Positions 51,784 through 62,013 of a stretch of 64,000 nt of DNA are shown one piece after another. Origin of the DNA: Flavilitoribacter nigricans DSM 23189 = NBRC 102662. Its GTDB lineage: Bacteria; Bacteroidota; Bacteroidia; Chitinophagales; Saprospiraceae. Within the stretch, counting starts at the first letter, position 1. Each line of letters starts with the position of its first letter. The position numbers were made by a program, and so were the translations under genes. The stretch covers positions 281,051-345,050 of the forward strand of contig NZ_PDUD01000021.1 of assembly GCF_002646595.1 (NCBI RefSeq). The letters run 5' to 3'. The notes beneath the pieces were generated by a model. The model did not search any database, was not told the DNA's origin, and saw only the letters and a list, made by a program, of their open reading frames with translations.

Positions 51784-54700
51784 TTACAATCCGGTCGGAT
51801 CAAATTTACGGTTGATACCAAACCATTTCACGGTGCGTTCACCGATGCCGTCCGCTTTGATGTGGATCAGATAGACCCCACTCGCGATCGGAATACCCTT
51901 ACTGTTTTTCAGGTCCCATTCGAGGTCGGGGGTGATCTGCGTCTGACGGATACCGTATCCTTTCGGATCGGAAGGCCCTTCATCGCGATTGTACTGCCGG
52001 ATGAATTTACCATCCAGCGAGAAGATCGTGACCACGCACTTGGCGGGCAGGTTGGTGATCTTCACGATGTTCTCGAAAGAAGCCTGTTCGTAATCGGAAA
52101 ATCCGTAATAAGGGTTCGGTACTACATTGATCTGATCCAGTGCCTGCTCGACTCCCACCTGATCCAGCTCGGATGCTTCGGCATTTTCAACGCTGAAGCG
52201 GTAGAGGGGATGGTAGTTGTTCGCTCCCGTACCGGTACGCTGATCTCCGGCCATTGTTGTCGGATCGAGCTCTACGGAAAACGGACTGTTGACCCGCAGC
52301 TTGAGCGTTACATCTTCCGGGATCAGCCCGTCGGCGTAAGATTTCATTTCCCGTCCCGGCCGGGGCAGGATCAGACCCGCCCAGGTGATCTCGCTGAGTA
52401 CACCTACTTTCGACAGAGGGTTTGGCCCCGGACGCATACGCGGAGCGAAACTGGCACAGCCGTCGTACGGCGTCTTGGTCACGTAGATGAAGTGCTGCCC
52501 ACCGGTGACATAATTGTAAATGCCCAGAAAATCGGCATCAGGGGGGATATCGAAAATCGTGCTTGACGGGTTGAACATCATGTCCCGTCCGTTATTGAAC
52601 TCCGCGATCAGACTACCGTCATAAGTGGAATTCTCACCGAAGAAAATGTTCAGTCGCTGACCGGTCTCCACATCGATCGCGTATCCCGGGAACCATCCCA
52701 TGCCTATTTCCGTCGGTGCGGATGGATCGGGTGTCGGCAGTCCGGTATCCGGATTGGCCTCTTTACTTACCGATGGCGCATCCCGTAAGGTCATATGGCC
52801 TCCGTTACCCTGCGGTATGAAACCTTGTCGTGGATAATAGCGGTTGGCCGTCTCCACGATAACGCAGCGACTCCAGAGGTCTTTATTAGCCGTCAGGACG
52901 ATGTCTACGTTGTTGAGATCGGTAAGTTCCATCCGGTTGCGTACGATAGCCTGACCATTGCTGCCTTCCGTCCAGGCCGGCGTCAGATACGGCGGATCCT
53001 GCTCGTTTTTACGTTCCCAGTCGGTCAGGTAGTAAGGCATAAAGTAGCCGGGGCCCATCTGGGTCAGCCGGCGGAAGGGATCAAGCTCATTATACTTTTC
53101 ACCCAATCCCGTAGGAATAAAGTCGTACATCGTATTGTCGAGGAAGGCGATTTCTGCCAGTCCGAGGCGCGTATTATCGGGGATACCGAAAAACCAGGGA
53201 TCCACCTGATTGCGGTATTCTTCTTCGTAACCGATAGCTCCGTTGGTCCCGGTGGGAGTGGTACCTACATCGGGCACCTGGCCTACCGTAATGGAAAATC
53301 CGTAACGGGCAACGATCTGTTCGTTGAGTTGCGCAATTGTGCCTTCGGAGACGACATCCGGTTGCGAGGGATCCGTCAGGTTGCGCAGTACCCAGGTAGT
53401 CGGCATATCCAGGTTGTCATTATTCATGTTGGGATCGACAAAGGCCAGTTCGAATTCGCCGTTGGTCACTTCCAGCGGGTTATAGATCTTCACGTCAACC
53501 GGCCCTTCTCCCGCGCGGTAGGTAACGATTCCGTCGAAAGCGCTTTCGCCGCGGATATCGGCTTCAATGCGGTCTCTGGTCTCATTGGTGATATCCAGGA
53601 AATTCCCGCCGTTACCCTCGCCGTCGGCACGGCTGATGATCAGGCCCTCCCCATACTGGGCGTTGAGGTTCTTATTGACCACCGGACGCGGGAGCACCAC
53701 ATAGTATGGGTTTTCTCCGTCACCGATGTTGCCGTCCCCTTCCAGGTAGGGTTCGCGTTGTCCGATGCCCGTATTGGGATTGAACGGATCGTATTCGTTG
53801 TGGGCGTAAGCCACCGCAACAAAATAGTATTTCTTGTGATTGATCAGCGATCGGTCCCCTTCGGCAAACTGGTCTTCCGTAATGCGGAAAGTATGGCGGA
53901 TGCCCTGGTTCTGGGCTTCTACCTGAAGTTCCGGTACGTAGACTTCCGTCGTTGTGGGCGTCTGGCCGTCTTCCGGACTCAGAGAGCTCCAGTTGAATAC
54001 GTTGCCGATGCCGTTTTGCAGGTCGACCTGATACACTTCACGTACTTTGGCGGGATCATCCCGATCGGCCAGGGACACATCCGGACCGGCCAACTGGAAC
54101 AGGCGATAGCCCTCGAAACGGTAAAGACTGTCCTCTTCACCTACCGGGATACGCAGTACCTTTCCGGTATAGCTTTCGTACGGGTTGTTGGAAATACCGG
54201 TGGTATCGTTGGAGAATACCGCGATAACTTCCTGGTCGAGTTCCACCCAGTCAATGGAAGGAGCATCGGGACCGCGGGTCAGTTCGAAACAGTTGTCGAA
54301 TAAACTCTGCGCCACATCATCTGCGTCGAGTAGCTTCCGAATATTCGGGCAGGGATAAACGGCATTGGGTACCCAAACTACGCCGACGATCAGCTCGTTA
54401 ACGGCTCCGGGTTGCAGAATGAACGGTCCGGAAGCCTGTACGGTCCGGCGGTCACCCACCGGCAGGCCGGCGCTACACATGGACCAGCCGTTCGCGTTGT
54501 TCGGGTAACTGGGGAAGGCATAGCGGATCGGTGCACCGTCCTGATAACCGTCGTCCCCGAAAGTGAACTGGCTGCCGTCCTTCCATTTACCGGACAGGTA
54601 ATTGTAATATTCCTGTACCGTCTGCGGATCACTTGTACCCGGCAGTGGAGTCGGGTCACTACCCGAGTTGTTATAATAGGTAAAGGAAGACATGCCCAGC

Positions 54701-55836
54701 TCGTTATCATTCTCATCGCGCGGGCCGCGGAAATAGTCAACGCCCAGCAGCGGGATCTCCGTACCGTAGGTATTCACGCCGCCTTCACAAGTGGTACCGG
54801 TAGTACCGTCGGCGGCATCCGTATTGTAGACATAAGCCAGACTCCGGGTGGTGTCGCAACCGACATAATCATCGGAAAAACAACCCAGGTCGGGATCAAC
54901 CCACATCGCAAAGTAAGTATCGTTAATACTCTCAATGGCGCGATTGATAAGTTTATAACGCTGAAAGGTCATGCTGTTGACCTCGTCGTTGGTTTTATAC
55001 GCAAAAGCCTGCACCTGCACTTCCATGCGGATGGGCAGACCGTCCGATTCGGCGTGAATGTTACCGGCATCATTGTAGATCCAGAAGATCATCTCGTCCG
55101 GGAATTGCGGTTCGGCACAGCCCCGGATCTCGATCACCGGGAAATCCCCGTCGATCGGGTCGTAAATACCGTCCTGGTTCTCATCCCAATAGCCGGCAAG
55201 ACCACGGGCCGCATCGTCCGGCAGGTCAAAACCGTGCATATCGAAGAAGTAGGGGTTGCCGGAAGCGGGCCATCCTTTTACATCATCCGGGATGTCGTCG
55301 GGATCGTAAGCCTCGCCGTTGATCTGGGCGGTCCGGAAGTTGGACAGGTGGATCTTGATATTTTCACCGCTGACTACAAAGAAGCGGTCCCAGCGGGCGC
55401 AGGTGTCCCGACCGGTAGTACCTCGCTGCGGTCCGTCAAAAATGAGCGGTCCGGGCCAGAAGTCGAAATCGCCCGAACTCCGGCCGAAAGTTTGTGCCGC
55501 TACTTTAAAACCGCCGGGCGTAACCCCTCCCAGCCAGACTGCTCCGGCAAAAATGGAAGATACTTCCGGTACACCGGGTGGTACTTTGGGCACAATGTAG
55601 CGACCGTCATTGCCATCCCACCAGCTGTCGCCACCGGTAAGCAGACGGGCCCGCACATTATTGATCTCCTGGTCGATCTGGGCCACTGCGTTGTCGCAGG
55701 CTTCCCGCAGCGAGAGCTCTTCGGTCGCCTGTGGCTTTTTCACGCGCTTGTTGTGTTCGGGGTTAATGGTAGCTTTTACTTCCGTAAAGGCCAGGACGCC
55801 AAGCAGGAGTAGTAAGCTAATTCTTAATTTCCGCAT
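51784..55836 (-). CDS. Large secreted protein, probable T9SS cargo, partner of TonB receptor and PorV-like protein
   Basis: 1350 aa. Signal peptide MRKLRISLLLLLGVLAFTEVKA. The body is aromatic/Gly/Asp/Pro-rich with beta-strand character, many W-G and D-G motifs, and a calcium-like loop DENQDGIYDPIDGDFP near 215. No enzyme domain is recognised. The C-terminal about 110 residues look like a FlgD/type A-like sorting or Ig domain: VVPNPYYGFSDYE, CVVTIFSLDGKFIRQYN, WDLKNSKGIPIASGVYLIHI. It follows the TonB receptor by about 100 bp and precedes the PorV-like gene, so the three are probably made together. Function is unknown; matrix, S-layer-like or binding roles are possible. Confidence 0.75.
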   Translation of the reverse strand: MRKLRISLLLLLGVLAFTEVKATINPEHNKRVKKPQATEELSLREACDNAVAQIDQEINNVRARLLTGGDSWWDGNDGRYIVPKVPPGVPEVSSIFAGAVWLGGVTPGGFKVAAQTFGRSSGDFDFWPGPLIFDGPQRGTTGRDTCARWDRFFVVSGENIKIHLSNFRTAQINGEAYDPDDIPDDVKGWPASGNPYFFDMHGFDLPDDAARGLAGYWDENQDGIYDPIDGDFPVIEIRGCAEPQFPDEMIFWIYNDAGNIHAESDGLPIRMEVQVQAFAYKTNDEVNSMTFQRYKLINRAIESINDTYFAMWVDPDLGCFSDDYVGCDTTRSLAYVYNTDAADGTTGTTCEGGVNTYGTEIPLLGVDYFRGPRDENDNELGMSSFTYYNNSGSDPTPLPGTSDPQTVQEYYNYLSGKWKDGSQFTFGDDGYQDGAPIRYAFPSYPNNANGWSMCSAGLPVGDRRTVQASGPFILQPGAVNELIVGVVWVPNAVYPCPNIRKLLDADDVAQSLFDNCFELTRGPDAPSIDWVELDQEVIAVFSNDTTGISNNPYESYTGKVLRIPVGEEDSLYRFEGYRLFQLAGPDVSLADRDDPAKVREVYQVDLQNGIGNVFNWSSLSPEDGQTPTTTEVYVPELQVEAQNQGIRHTFRITEDQFAEGDRSLINHKKYYFVAVAYAHNEYDPFNPNTGIGQREPYLEGDGNIGDGENPYYVVLPRPVVNKNLNAQYGEGLIISRADGEGNGGNFLDITNETRDRIEADIRGESAFDGIVTYRAGEGPVDVKIYNPLEVTNGEFELAFVDPNMNNDNLDMPTTWVLRNLTDPSQPDVVSEGTIAQLNEQIVARYGFSITVGQVPDVGTTPTGTNGAIGYEEEYRNQVDPWFFGIPDNTRLGLAEIAFLDNTMYDFIPTGLGEKYNELDPFRRLTQMGPGYFMPYYLTDWERKNEQDPPYLTPAWTEGSNGQAIVRNRMELTDLNNVDIVLTANKDLWSRCVIVETANRYYPRQGFIPQGNGGHMTLRDAPSVSKEANPDTGLPTPDPSAPTEIGMGWFPGYAIDVETGQRLNIFFGENSTYDGSLIAEFNNGRDMMFNPSSTIFDIPPDADFLGIYNYVTGGQHFIYVTKTPYDGCASFAPRMRPGPNPLSKVGVLSEITWAGLILPRPGREMKSYADGLIPEDVTLKLRVNSPFSVELDPTTMAGDQRTGTGANNYHPLYRFSVENAEASELDQVGVEQALDQINVVPNPYYGFSDYEQASFENIVKITNLPAKCVVTIFSLDGKFIRQYNRDEGPSDPKGYGIRQTQITPDLEWDLKNSKGIPIASGVYLIHIKADGIGERTVKWFGINRKFDPTGL

Positions 55837-55939
55837 GATGTGATAAATATTTTGCGCATCGGGGCCGGCAGATGCTGGTATTCAGCTTTTCCCGCCTGGC
55901 TACCAGCTGCTGGACTCCCGATACCTGAAACCTTTTTAA

Positions 55940-58900
55940 TTAAAAATTCATGATGGCCCCCAGATTGAATCGGCGGGGCAGGCTATAGAAATCGGGGTTA
56001 AGCAAAGCCCACTGGTAAGAGGCCAGATACGCATCCAGTTCCCGCAGAGAATTGGAAATATTCGCTTTCTGACTGGCACCACGGGTAGAATCCAGGAATC
56101 CGTCATTGGTCGGAGAACCGGTTGCCGAATAGACATTGATCACGTTCCGGCGATCCAGCAGGTTGCTGACCCGCAGGTAAACGTTGATGCCCATCCCGTT
56201 ACCCAGGCTGAACTGTTTGTCGATCCGGGCGCTCACCAGGAACGTCCAGGGCTTGCGGGCACCGTTGATGGCGCCGGTCAGGCCCGTACCGGTCAGTTCC
56301 AGTGGCGTTTGCGTGGCGGTATACGGCCGGCCGGAAACGGCAGTAGCCTGGAAGTTGATCCCGGCATTAGCCAGAATATCCAGACCGCCGATCTTGGGGC
56401 CGGTGTAAAAAGCGCCGGTGCCGTAGCGGTAATCCATGACCAGGTTCAGTCGGTGCCTTTCGTCAAAAGTCAGTGGGAACAAAGTACGGATCACCCCGCG
56501 GTTGTTGAGGCTTCGCTGGGAGTTGGCGTTCGAACCAGTACCATCCGCCAGCTGCAGAGTATAGTTGGCCTGCAGAGAGATGTTGCCGGTGCGGCGCAGG
56601 TCGTAGGCAAAAGAGAAACCCTTTACGGTACCGAAGTCAATATTGCCGTAAGTAGTGTATTCGCCGATGACGGGAACGGGAAAGATGACCCGGGACTGGA
56701 TCATATCCCGCATTTCTTTATAATAGGCACTGATCTTCAGTGCGGAGGAATTGCTCAGACGTTGCTGGAAACCCACCTCGTAATCGATGGTGCGCTCCGG
56801 TCTCAGACGGGGATTGTTCCGAACGGAACTACCGCCTTCGAAGAAATAGAAATAGTTGAGCGGTGTCGCCAGCGTATTGGACGGCGGCCGCTGCACCAGA
56901 ATATCGTAGTGGGCGAAGAAGTTCGCATCGGCGGAGATCGGGAAAGAGAATGCCAGACGCGGCATGTAGTTAAACTGCACCTCGTAATCCTCAAAGGATA
57001 CCGCCGGATCAAAATCCGGGCTCTTGATGAAGTTCTCATTGTCACGGACCCGCTCGTCCTGGTACATTGGGAACACCAATCCGCTCCGGATGCCCTCGAT
57101 CTGGTTGGGACCGTTGCGCGGCGTACCGTCGGCTTCGTACCAGTTGTCGCCGTCCCGGTAAGCCTGTACCACCGGCCGGTCGTAGTTCTGCGCGGCCAGA
57201 TACACTTTGTAATCGTCGCCGATATTACCGGGGCGTTCACCGCCGAAATCAGCGTGGAACTGGTCCGCACCCATGATCTCATAGAGCGAGTACAGGTCTT
57301 TAGGGACCTTGGTATTCGCATCGTAACGGTCTACCCGCAGGCCGACCCGGAAGATGATATCTTTAAACGTGAATTTATCCTGAATGTAGGCAGCCGAATA
57401 GATCGGACGGTTGGGAGCCACCGAAAAGTCGCGAATGCCGGTTACCGGATTGGTCCGGAAGAAATCTTCGAAAGTACCGTCGTAGGGATTGCCCAGGTAA
57501 TCGTAACCGAAATAGCTGAGTACGCCCTGGTCGTTCAATTCCTTGGCGGAGAACATATCAAGACTCAGTTGATCCGGAGACAAGGCATCTACGTTGATGT
57601 ATTGGTTCAGAGGAATACCACCCAGCGATTCCCGCAGCCGCTGGTAGAATACCTGCTCGGCGTCCGGATTAAGGGTGAGCTCCAGCAGCGGAGTAGGTCC
57701 CACACCCGGCAGGTCGAAAACACCGATGGAATCCGCATTTTCCACGTCGATACCCTGAATGTGAATATTGGCCTGCTGACGGGCGATGGTCCAGAGGTTA
57801 AATGGTGCTACCGTGTAGCTGCGGCTGATCCGCTGTTCGTACCAAACCCCCAATTGGATATTGTGACGGCCTTTTTCCGAACCGCCCGGCAGGAAGTCGA
57901 AGTTCGCGTTGCCGCTGAAAGTGTAAATATCGCTGCCACCTTCCTGGATCAGGTTATAGACCTGTCCGACATTGGTGTGGAAATTCCAGGAAGAACCGTA
58001 TAGCGCATCGGCCCGGCCGTTGACGGCGTAAAAATCATCCAGGAAAACCGCGGCTACATTATCGGTGATCAGACCGTAATCTCCCAGCGCGCCATTGATG
58101 GCATCGCCGCTGGTGAACGGCAGGACGTTATTGTAGTTGGCCAGCACGTTGTTCGCTCCCATGGGTTCGTAACTCCGAAGGATCGGCCGGTATCCAACGT
58201 GATTGCCCACGAAGCCGTTGATACTGGTATCGGCGACCACGTCGAAAATAGGAACGTAATCGAAATCAAATTTTCCGATATAGCCGTAATTAAAATAATT
58301 TTTTCCGTGCCGGGGGTCGTATACCTCGCTGCTGGTCTTTTCGTAACTCGCCTGCAGGGTATAGGAAGCGTTCTGGATAGAAGAAGCCCGGCGCTCACCC
58401 GTGTTGTTGCCGCCGGAATTGCCGAGGCGGTGGCGGATACGGAAATTTCCGCGATAGGTCGTTCCGTAAGAAAACGGGTTATTATGGCTATTGTAAACGC
58501 GCCAGCCACCGGGGGTGAACTGGTTCTTGGAATCCAGATAGGTGCCGGTCAACGAGATATCAATGGCATTACTCAGGCGTGCGTCGATCTTGGCGTTCAG
58601 GTTGAGGCTGTTGCTGGCCTCGTAGGGATTCGCTTCTCTGGCCTCCACCTGATCGGCACTGGTGAAGTCCGCATTCGTAAAGATACCGGTCCGTCCCTGG
58701 TCGTCCGTGATCTGGATCACCGGATTGGCTTCCAGTTCGGCCAGCCTTTCGTCCGATACCCGGTACACATCGATGCCCGGAGGGTTGTCGTCTTCCCGGT
58801 ACGTATACCGGCCGGAAAGCCGGAACCCGAGAATTGAAGCACCGTCGCCGTTCCGGAGAATGGGACCGCTGAAGTTGAAGCCTACCAGATTGTTATTGTA

Positions 58901-59629
58901 GGGATCCAGGAAGCGGGATGTTTCCGCTTCGATACCACCCGAAAACTGATTGGAAGGACCTTTGGAAGTGATGGATATGATCCCACCGGTCACGTCACCG
59001 TACTGGGCTTCCACACCGCCGGTGATCACCTGCATTTGCTCGATCTCCGATTCCGGGATCAAACTTCCCAGAACGCGGATACCGTCCACGTAATAGTTGG
59101 TCGCATTGGAGCGGGACCCCCGCACGGTAGGCGTACTGCCTTCGTCGGTGGTCGCTACCCCGGCCGAAGTGGCCGCAAGTGCGTTGATATTCCGGGTGGG
59201 CAGTTTACTGATCTGGTCACTGGTGATGACGGCACCCGAAGTGGTGTTGTCCTGCTCGATCAGCGGATTGCGGTAAGCTTTTACTTCCACGCCGATGTCG
59301 AGGGTGACCCCTTCGCCCAGCTGAAGGTCCAGTTTATTGGACCGGCCCGCCAGTACTTTTACATCTGTGGTGCGTATCGTCTGGTAGCCCACCAGACTGG
59401 CTTCTACATCGTAGGTGCCGGGATCGATATTGGAAAAACTGTAATTACCGTCAAAATCGGTTTCGGTACCGGCAATGAGCACACCGCTCTTATAGATGGC
59501 TACCGTTGTGAACAGCATGGCTTCGCCGGTCTCCTCGTCGGTGATCTTTCCGGCCAGAGACGTCTGCGCGCTACTGATCAGGCTAAAGGAAAAGAACACG
59601 ACGCAGAACAAGAGTAAAGATCGGATCAT
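55940..59629 (-). CDS. TonB-dependent receptor, first gene of secretion operon
   Basis: 1229 aa. Signal peptide (to about 21), carboxypeptidase-regulatory domain (about 24-110, SLAGKITDEETGEAMLFTTV), plug (about 125-225: ITSDQISKLPTRNINALAA, PTVRGSRSNATNYYVDGIRV and QYGDVTGGIISITSKG), and a long barrel ending in SLPRRFNLGAIMNF. Large and with no SusD partner; the carboxypeptidase-regulatory domain replaces an STN domain, so signalling to an anti-sigma factor is not expected. In Saprospiria such receptors often precede a T9SS cargo gene and a PorV-like gene. The substrate is unknown, and a role in assembly of the cargo is possible. Confidence 0.88.
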   Translation of the reverse strand: MIRSLLLFCVVFFSFSLISSAQTSLAGKITDEETGEAMLFTTVAIYKSGVLIAGTETDFDGNYSFSNIDPGTYDVEASLVGYQTIRTTDVKVLAGRSNKLDLQLGEGVTLDIGVEVKAYRNPLIEQDNTTSGAVITSDQISKLPTRNINALAATSAGVATTDEGSTPTVRGSRSNATNYYVDGIRVLGSLIPESEIEQMQVITGGVEAQYGDVTGGIISITSKGPSNQFSGGIEAETSRFLDPYNNNLVGFNFSGPILRNGDGASILGFRLSGRYTYREDDNPPGIDVYRVSDERLAELEANPVIQITDDQGRTGIFTNADFTSADQVEAREANPYEASNSLNLNAKIDARLSNAIDISLTGTYLDSKNQFTPGGWRVYNSHNNPFSYGTTYRGNFRIRHRLGNSGGNNTGERRASSIQNASYTLQASYEKTSSEVYDPRHGKNYFNYGYIGKFDFDYVPIFDVVADTSINGFVGNHVGYRPILRSYEPMGANNVLANYNNVLPFTSGDAINGALGDYGLITDNVAAVFLDDFYAVNGRADALYGSSWNFHTNVGQVYNLIQEGGSDIYTFSGNANFDFLPGGSEKGRHNIQLGVWYEQRISRSYTVAPFNLWTIARQQANIHIQGIDVENADSIGVFDLPGVGPTPLLELTLNPDAEQVFYQRLRESLGGIPLNQYINVDALSPDQLSLDMFSAKELNDQGVLSYFGYDYLGNPYDGTFEDFFRTNPVTGIRDFSVAPNRPIYSAAYIQDKFTFKDIIFRVGLRVDRYDANTKVPKDLYSLYEIMGADQFHADFGGERPGNIGDDYKVYLAAQNYDRPVVQAYRDGDNWYEADGTPRNGPNQIEGIRSGLVFPMYQDERVRDNENFIKSPDFDPAVSFEDYEVQFNYMPRLAFSFPISADANFFAHYDILVQRPPSNTLATPLNYFYFFEGGSSVRNNPRLRPERTIDYEVGFQQRLSNSSALKISAYYKEMRDMIQSRVIFPVPVIGEYTTYGNIDFGTVKGFSFAYDLRRTGNISLQANYTLQLADGTGSNANSQRSLNNRGVIRTLFPLTFDERHRLNLVMDYRYGTGAFYTGPKIGGLDILANAGINFQATAVSGRPYTATQTPLELTGTGLTGAINGARKPWTFLVSARIDKQFSLGNGMGINVYLRVSNLLDRRNVINVYSATGSPTNDGFLDSTRGASQKANISNSLRELDAYLASYQWALLNPDFYSLPRRFNLGAIMNF

Positions 59630-60151
59630 AAACGATTGATTATCGGTTTTCAGGTACGTGGGGTGCTGGTTGAAGAAGCGGTTTAAATCTAAAATATCCC
59701 ATTTAAACGGCTTCTAACACCTCTAACCAGTCTACAATGTTATAAAAAGATAAAGGCTTTTCAAAAGTCAAAATTTGGCCTTGTCTGATGATAGACACAA
59801 AGCTAATACATAATAATCTAAAGACAATTGAAACAAATCAGTTATGCTGGTAGTAATCTCAATTAATTCGCCTTAAGGGCAGTATTGCTAGTGAGAAAGG
59901 ACGGTTGCTACGGCAGTTTTGCCGCAAATATCACTATCTGATAACGAAGAAGAGGTGTTTTATGCTTCCACAAATTTACATAAACCGAAATATTTTGCAA
60001 GTTTGTGGCGCAAAATAGTTGTCAATCGTCAGTCATTAGCCGCTTCTGTTCCTGATCTGCTACTCCTTCCGGCCCGGTAAATCTCAATCATATTTCCGGA
60101 AGGTAAGCAGGGCCGACAGGCAATTGATAATGTGGAATTTGAATCAATTCT
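59630..60151. other. 522-bp divergent intergenic region with operon leader
   Basis: AT-rich. Holds the TonB operon leader of about 160 nt, the -7/-33 promoter at 59798-59827 (minus), and an 8-bp inverted repeat CCTTCCGG/CCGGAAGG (60065-60072 / 60096-60103) upstream of the plus-strand lipoprotein. No ORF of interest. Confidence 0.55.
59798..59827 (-). promoter_or_regulatory. Promoter of TonB/secreted protein/PorV operon
   Basis: Minus-strand -7 box TAGCTTTG (59805-59798), an exact TAnnTTTG, with TTG (59827-59825) 19 bp upstream as the -33 element. The start would be near 59790, leaving a leader of about 160 nt before the ATG at 59629. Confidence 0.7.
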
Positions 60152-60868
60152 ATGCAAACCTATCAACAACATACTTATGGCTTCTGGCCGTATCTCGCCC
60201 TATGCCTGTTATTCATCCTTCCTGCCTGCCGGGAAACGGAAAGTACCGAGTCATTGCCCGGCCGTACGAAGATCTTTGCCGACTTCTTTATCCGCTATCT
60301 GGCCCCGGAGCAGCAGATGCGCGGGCAGGCCAGCTTTTGGGAAGGCGTAAGCTGGGATGTACAGGACCCGCTGGAACTAAGCGGGATCGTCAGTTTTGAG
60401 AATCGTAAAATGGAGGCCAGGCGCCTGCCGGGAGATCAGATCCGCTACGCAGAGACCTTTAAGGAAGCTTACGAAGAAGGTCTGGCGTTTCGCTTTCGCA
60501 ATACGGACGGTCGCTACCTGCAGTACGAGATCAAGATGACGCCGGTGCGGGATTTTTTCGTCAAGGGAAAGATCAGCAAAAGCGAAGGCGCTACTTTTGT
60601 GATCAACGGCGGCATTATGAGTCAGGAAGAAAGCCTGGTCTTTATGTTTACGGACGAAGCTCAGCAGGCCAGAGCGGTAGTGGTGGAAGGCCCCAGCAGT
60701 GATATTGAGATTACCATTCCACCGGAAAAATTACAGGGACTCACCACCGGTCCCGGACAATTGTACCTCGTCAAGAAGCAACAACGCGCCGAATCCCACC
60801 CTAATCTGGAGCTAACCGCCGCTATCGAATACTATACCGGGCAGCGGGAAGTGACCGTGGAAGAGTGA
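60152..60868 (+). CDS. Lipoprotein of unknown function
   Basis: 238 aa, not recognised. Lipoprotein signal with Cys in LCLLFILPAC, preceded by a rather long polar N-terminus (MQTYQQHTYGFW). The mature part is a probable beta-sandwich or lipocalin-like domain: a strand-rich segment from SGIVSFENRKMEARRL through FVKGKISKSEGATFVINGGI, then VEGPSSDIEITIPPEKL. Divergent from the TonB operon and convergent with the GT2 gene. Similar sequences appear, as far as I recall, only in related Bacteroidota. Confidence 0.65.
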   Translation: MQTYQQHTYGFWPYLALCLLFILPACRETESTESLPGRTKIFADFFIRYLAPEQQMRGQASFWEGVSWDVQDPLELSGIVSFENRKMEARRLPGDQIRYAETFKEAYEEGLAFRFRNTDGRYLQYEIKMTPVRDFFVKGKISKSEGATFVINGGIMSQEESLVFMFTDEAQQARAVVVEGPSSDIEITIPPEKLQGLTTGPGQLYLVKKQQRAESHPNLELTAAIEYYTGQREVTVEE

Positions 60869-61026
60869 TTAGCAGATCGCTCCAATCAAGGGCAAACAGT
60901 ATTCAATGTTCAGTTATCAACAATTGCCAGAAATGCTCAAGCTTACCGGCATAGACTTCGGCCTGGTCCGGCTGCTCCGACGCGCCTGACCAAAATACGA
61001 AGTGGAAAATCCGATCCGTAGTAGTT

Positions 61027-61956
61027 TTAGCTCAGGGTCCGGACTTTGTAGGGCCGTTTGTGCTGGGATTCAAAATAGGTACGCATCTGGATCTCGATCA
61101 CGATGCCGATGGTAATAAACTGCACGCCGGCAATGATCGCCATGAGTCCGAGGATCATCAGGGGTTTTCCCCAGATATCATTACCCAGTATTTTCAGAAT
61201 GAGCAGATAGAAATTGATCAGCAGACCGACGCCGAACAGGATCACGCCCAGGTTGCCGAACAGGTGCATGGGTTTCTGCATGTAGCGCTTGAAGAACAGC
61301 ATCAGCAGCAGATCGCTCATTACCTTGAAGGTACGGCCCAGGCCGTATTTGGAAACGCCGAACTTGCGGGCGTGGTGTTTCACCGGTACCTGGGTGATCC
61401 GGGCCCCTTCCAGATGCGCCAGCACGGGGATGAAACGGTGCAATTCACCGTACAGCCCCAGATCTTTGGCAATATTCGCCTTGAATACCTTAAGGGCACA
61501 GCCGTAGTCCTTGAGATGAACGCCGGAGGAGGTCCGGATGATGTAGTTGGCGATCTTACTGGGGATCTTGCGCAGGACCATTCCGTCCTGGCGGTTGACC
61601 CGTTCACCGGCTACCATATCCCAGCCTCCTTCTTCCGCTATTTTGAGCATGGCCGGAATGTCTGAGGGATCGTTCTGAAGGTCACCGTCCATGGTGGCGA
61701 TGTATTCCCCCTTGGCATGGTCGATACCGGCCATGAGCGCCGGGCTCTGTCCGTAGTTTTTCATTAATTCGACAACCCGTAAATGGGGGTGATCAATGCT
61801 TCGGAGTACTTTGACAGTTTGATCCGTAGAACCGTCATCCACATAGACGATCTCGTACGGAATATCTTCCAGGGCCTCGGTTATTGCGGTTACCAGCGGC
61901 TGGATGTTTTCCTCTTCGTTATAGACGGTAACTACGACCGATATTTTTGGTTGCAT
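61027..61956 (-). CDS. Family 2 polyprenyl-phosphate glycosyltransferase (DPM1/GtrB-like)
   Basis: 309 aa from the ATG at 61956; a GTG lies one codon before. The GT-A domain has VVVTVYNEEENIQPLV, VDDGSTDQTV, the DGDLQNDPSDIP metal/nucleotide motif (DxD about 94-99) and a C-terminal pair of transmembrane helices (about 230-255 and 265-290). It moves a sugar from a nucleotide donor to undecaprenyl phosphate on the inner face of the membrane. The next gene upstream on this strand is a GT39-type transferase that would use such a lipid-linked donor, though 285 bp separate them. Confidence 0.88.
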   Translation of the reverse strand: MQPKISVVVTVYNEEENIQPLVTAITEALEDIPYEIVYVDDGSTDQTVKVLRSIDHPHLRVVELMKNYGQSPALMAGIDHAKGEYIATMDGDLQNDPSDIPAMLKIAEEGGWDMVAGERVNRQDGMVLRKIPSKIANYIIRTSSGVHLKDYGCALKVFKANIAKDLGLYGELHRFIPVLAHLEGARITQVPVKHHARKFGVSKYGLGRTFKVMSDLLLMLFFKRYMQKPMHLFGNLGVILFGVGLLINFYLLILKILGNDIWGKPLMILGLMAIIAGVQFITIGIVIEIQMRTYFESQHKRPYKVRTLS

Positions 61957-61981
61957 CACGGTGTTAAGTATAGTGTTGTTG

Positions 61982-61989
61982 CAAAGGTA
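61982..61989 (-). promoter_or_regulatory. -7 box for GT2 gene
   Basis: Minus-strand TACCTTTG (61989-61982) matches TAnnTTTG and lies 25 bp before the ATG at 61956. A second match, TATCTTTG (62070-62063), lies further upstream. Confidence 0.55.
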
Positions 61990-62013
61990 AAATTTTCTAC
62001 TGCTTAGCTGGGG

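Noticed and set aside
56309..58003. 564-aa plus-strand ORF opposite the TonB receptor, and other long antisense ORFs (54412-55812, 52795-54303, 61060-61665)
   Set aside because: They are shadows of clear minus-strand genes; their translations lack domain patterns and have compositions typical of antisense frames in GC-rich coding DNA.
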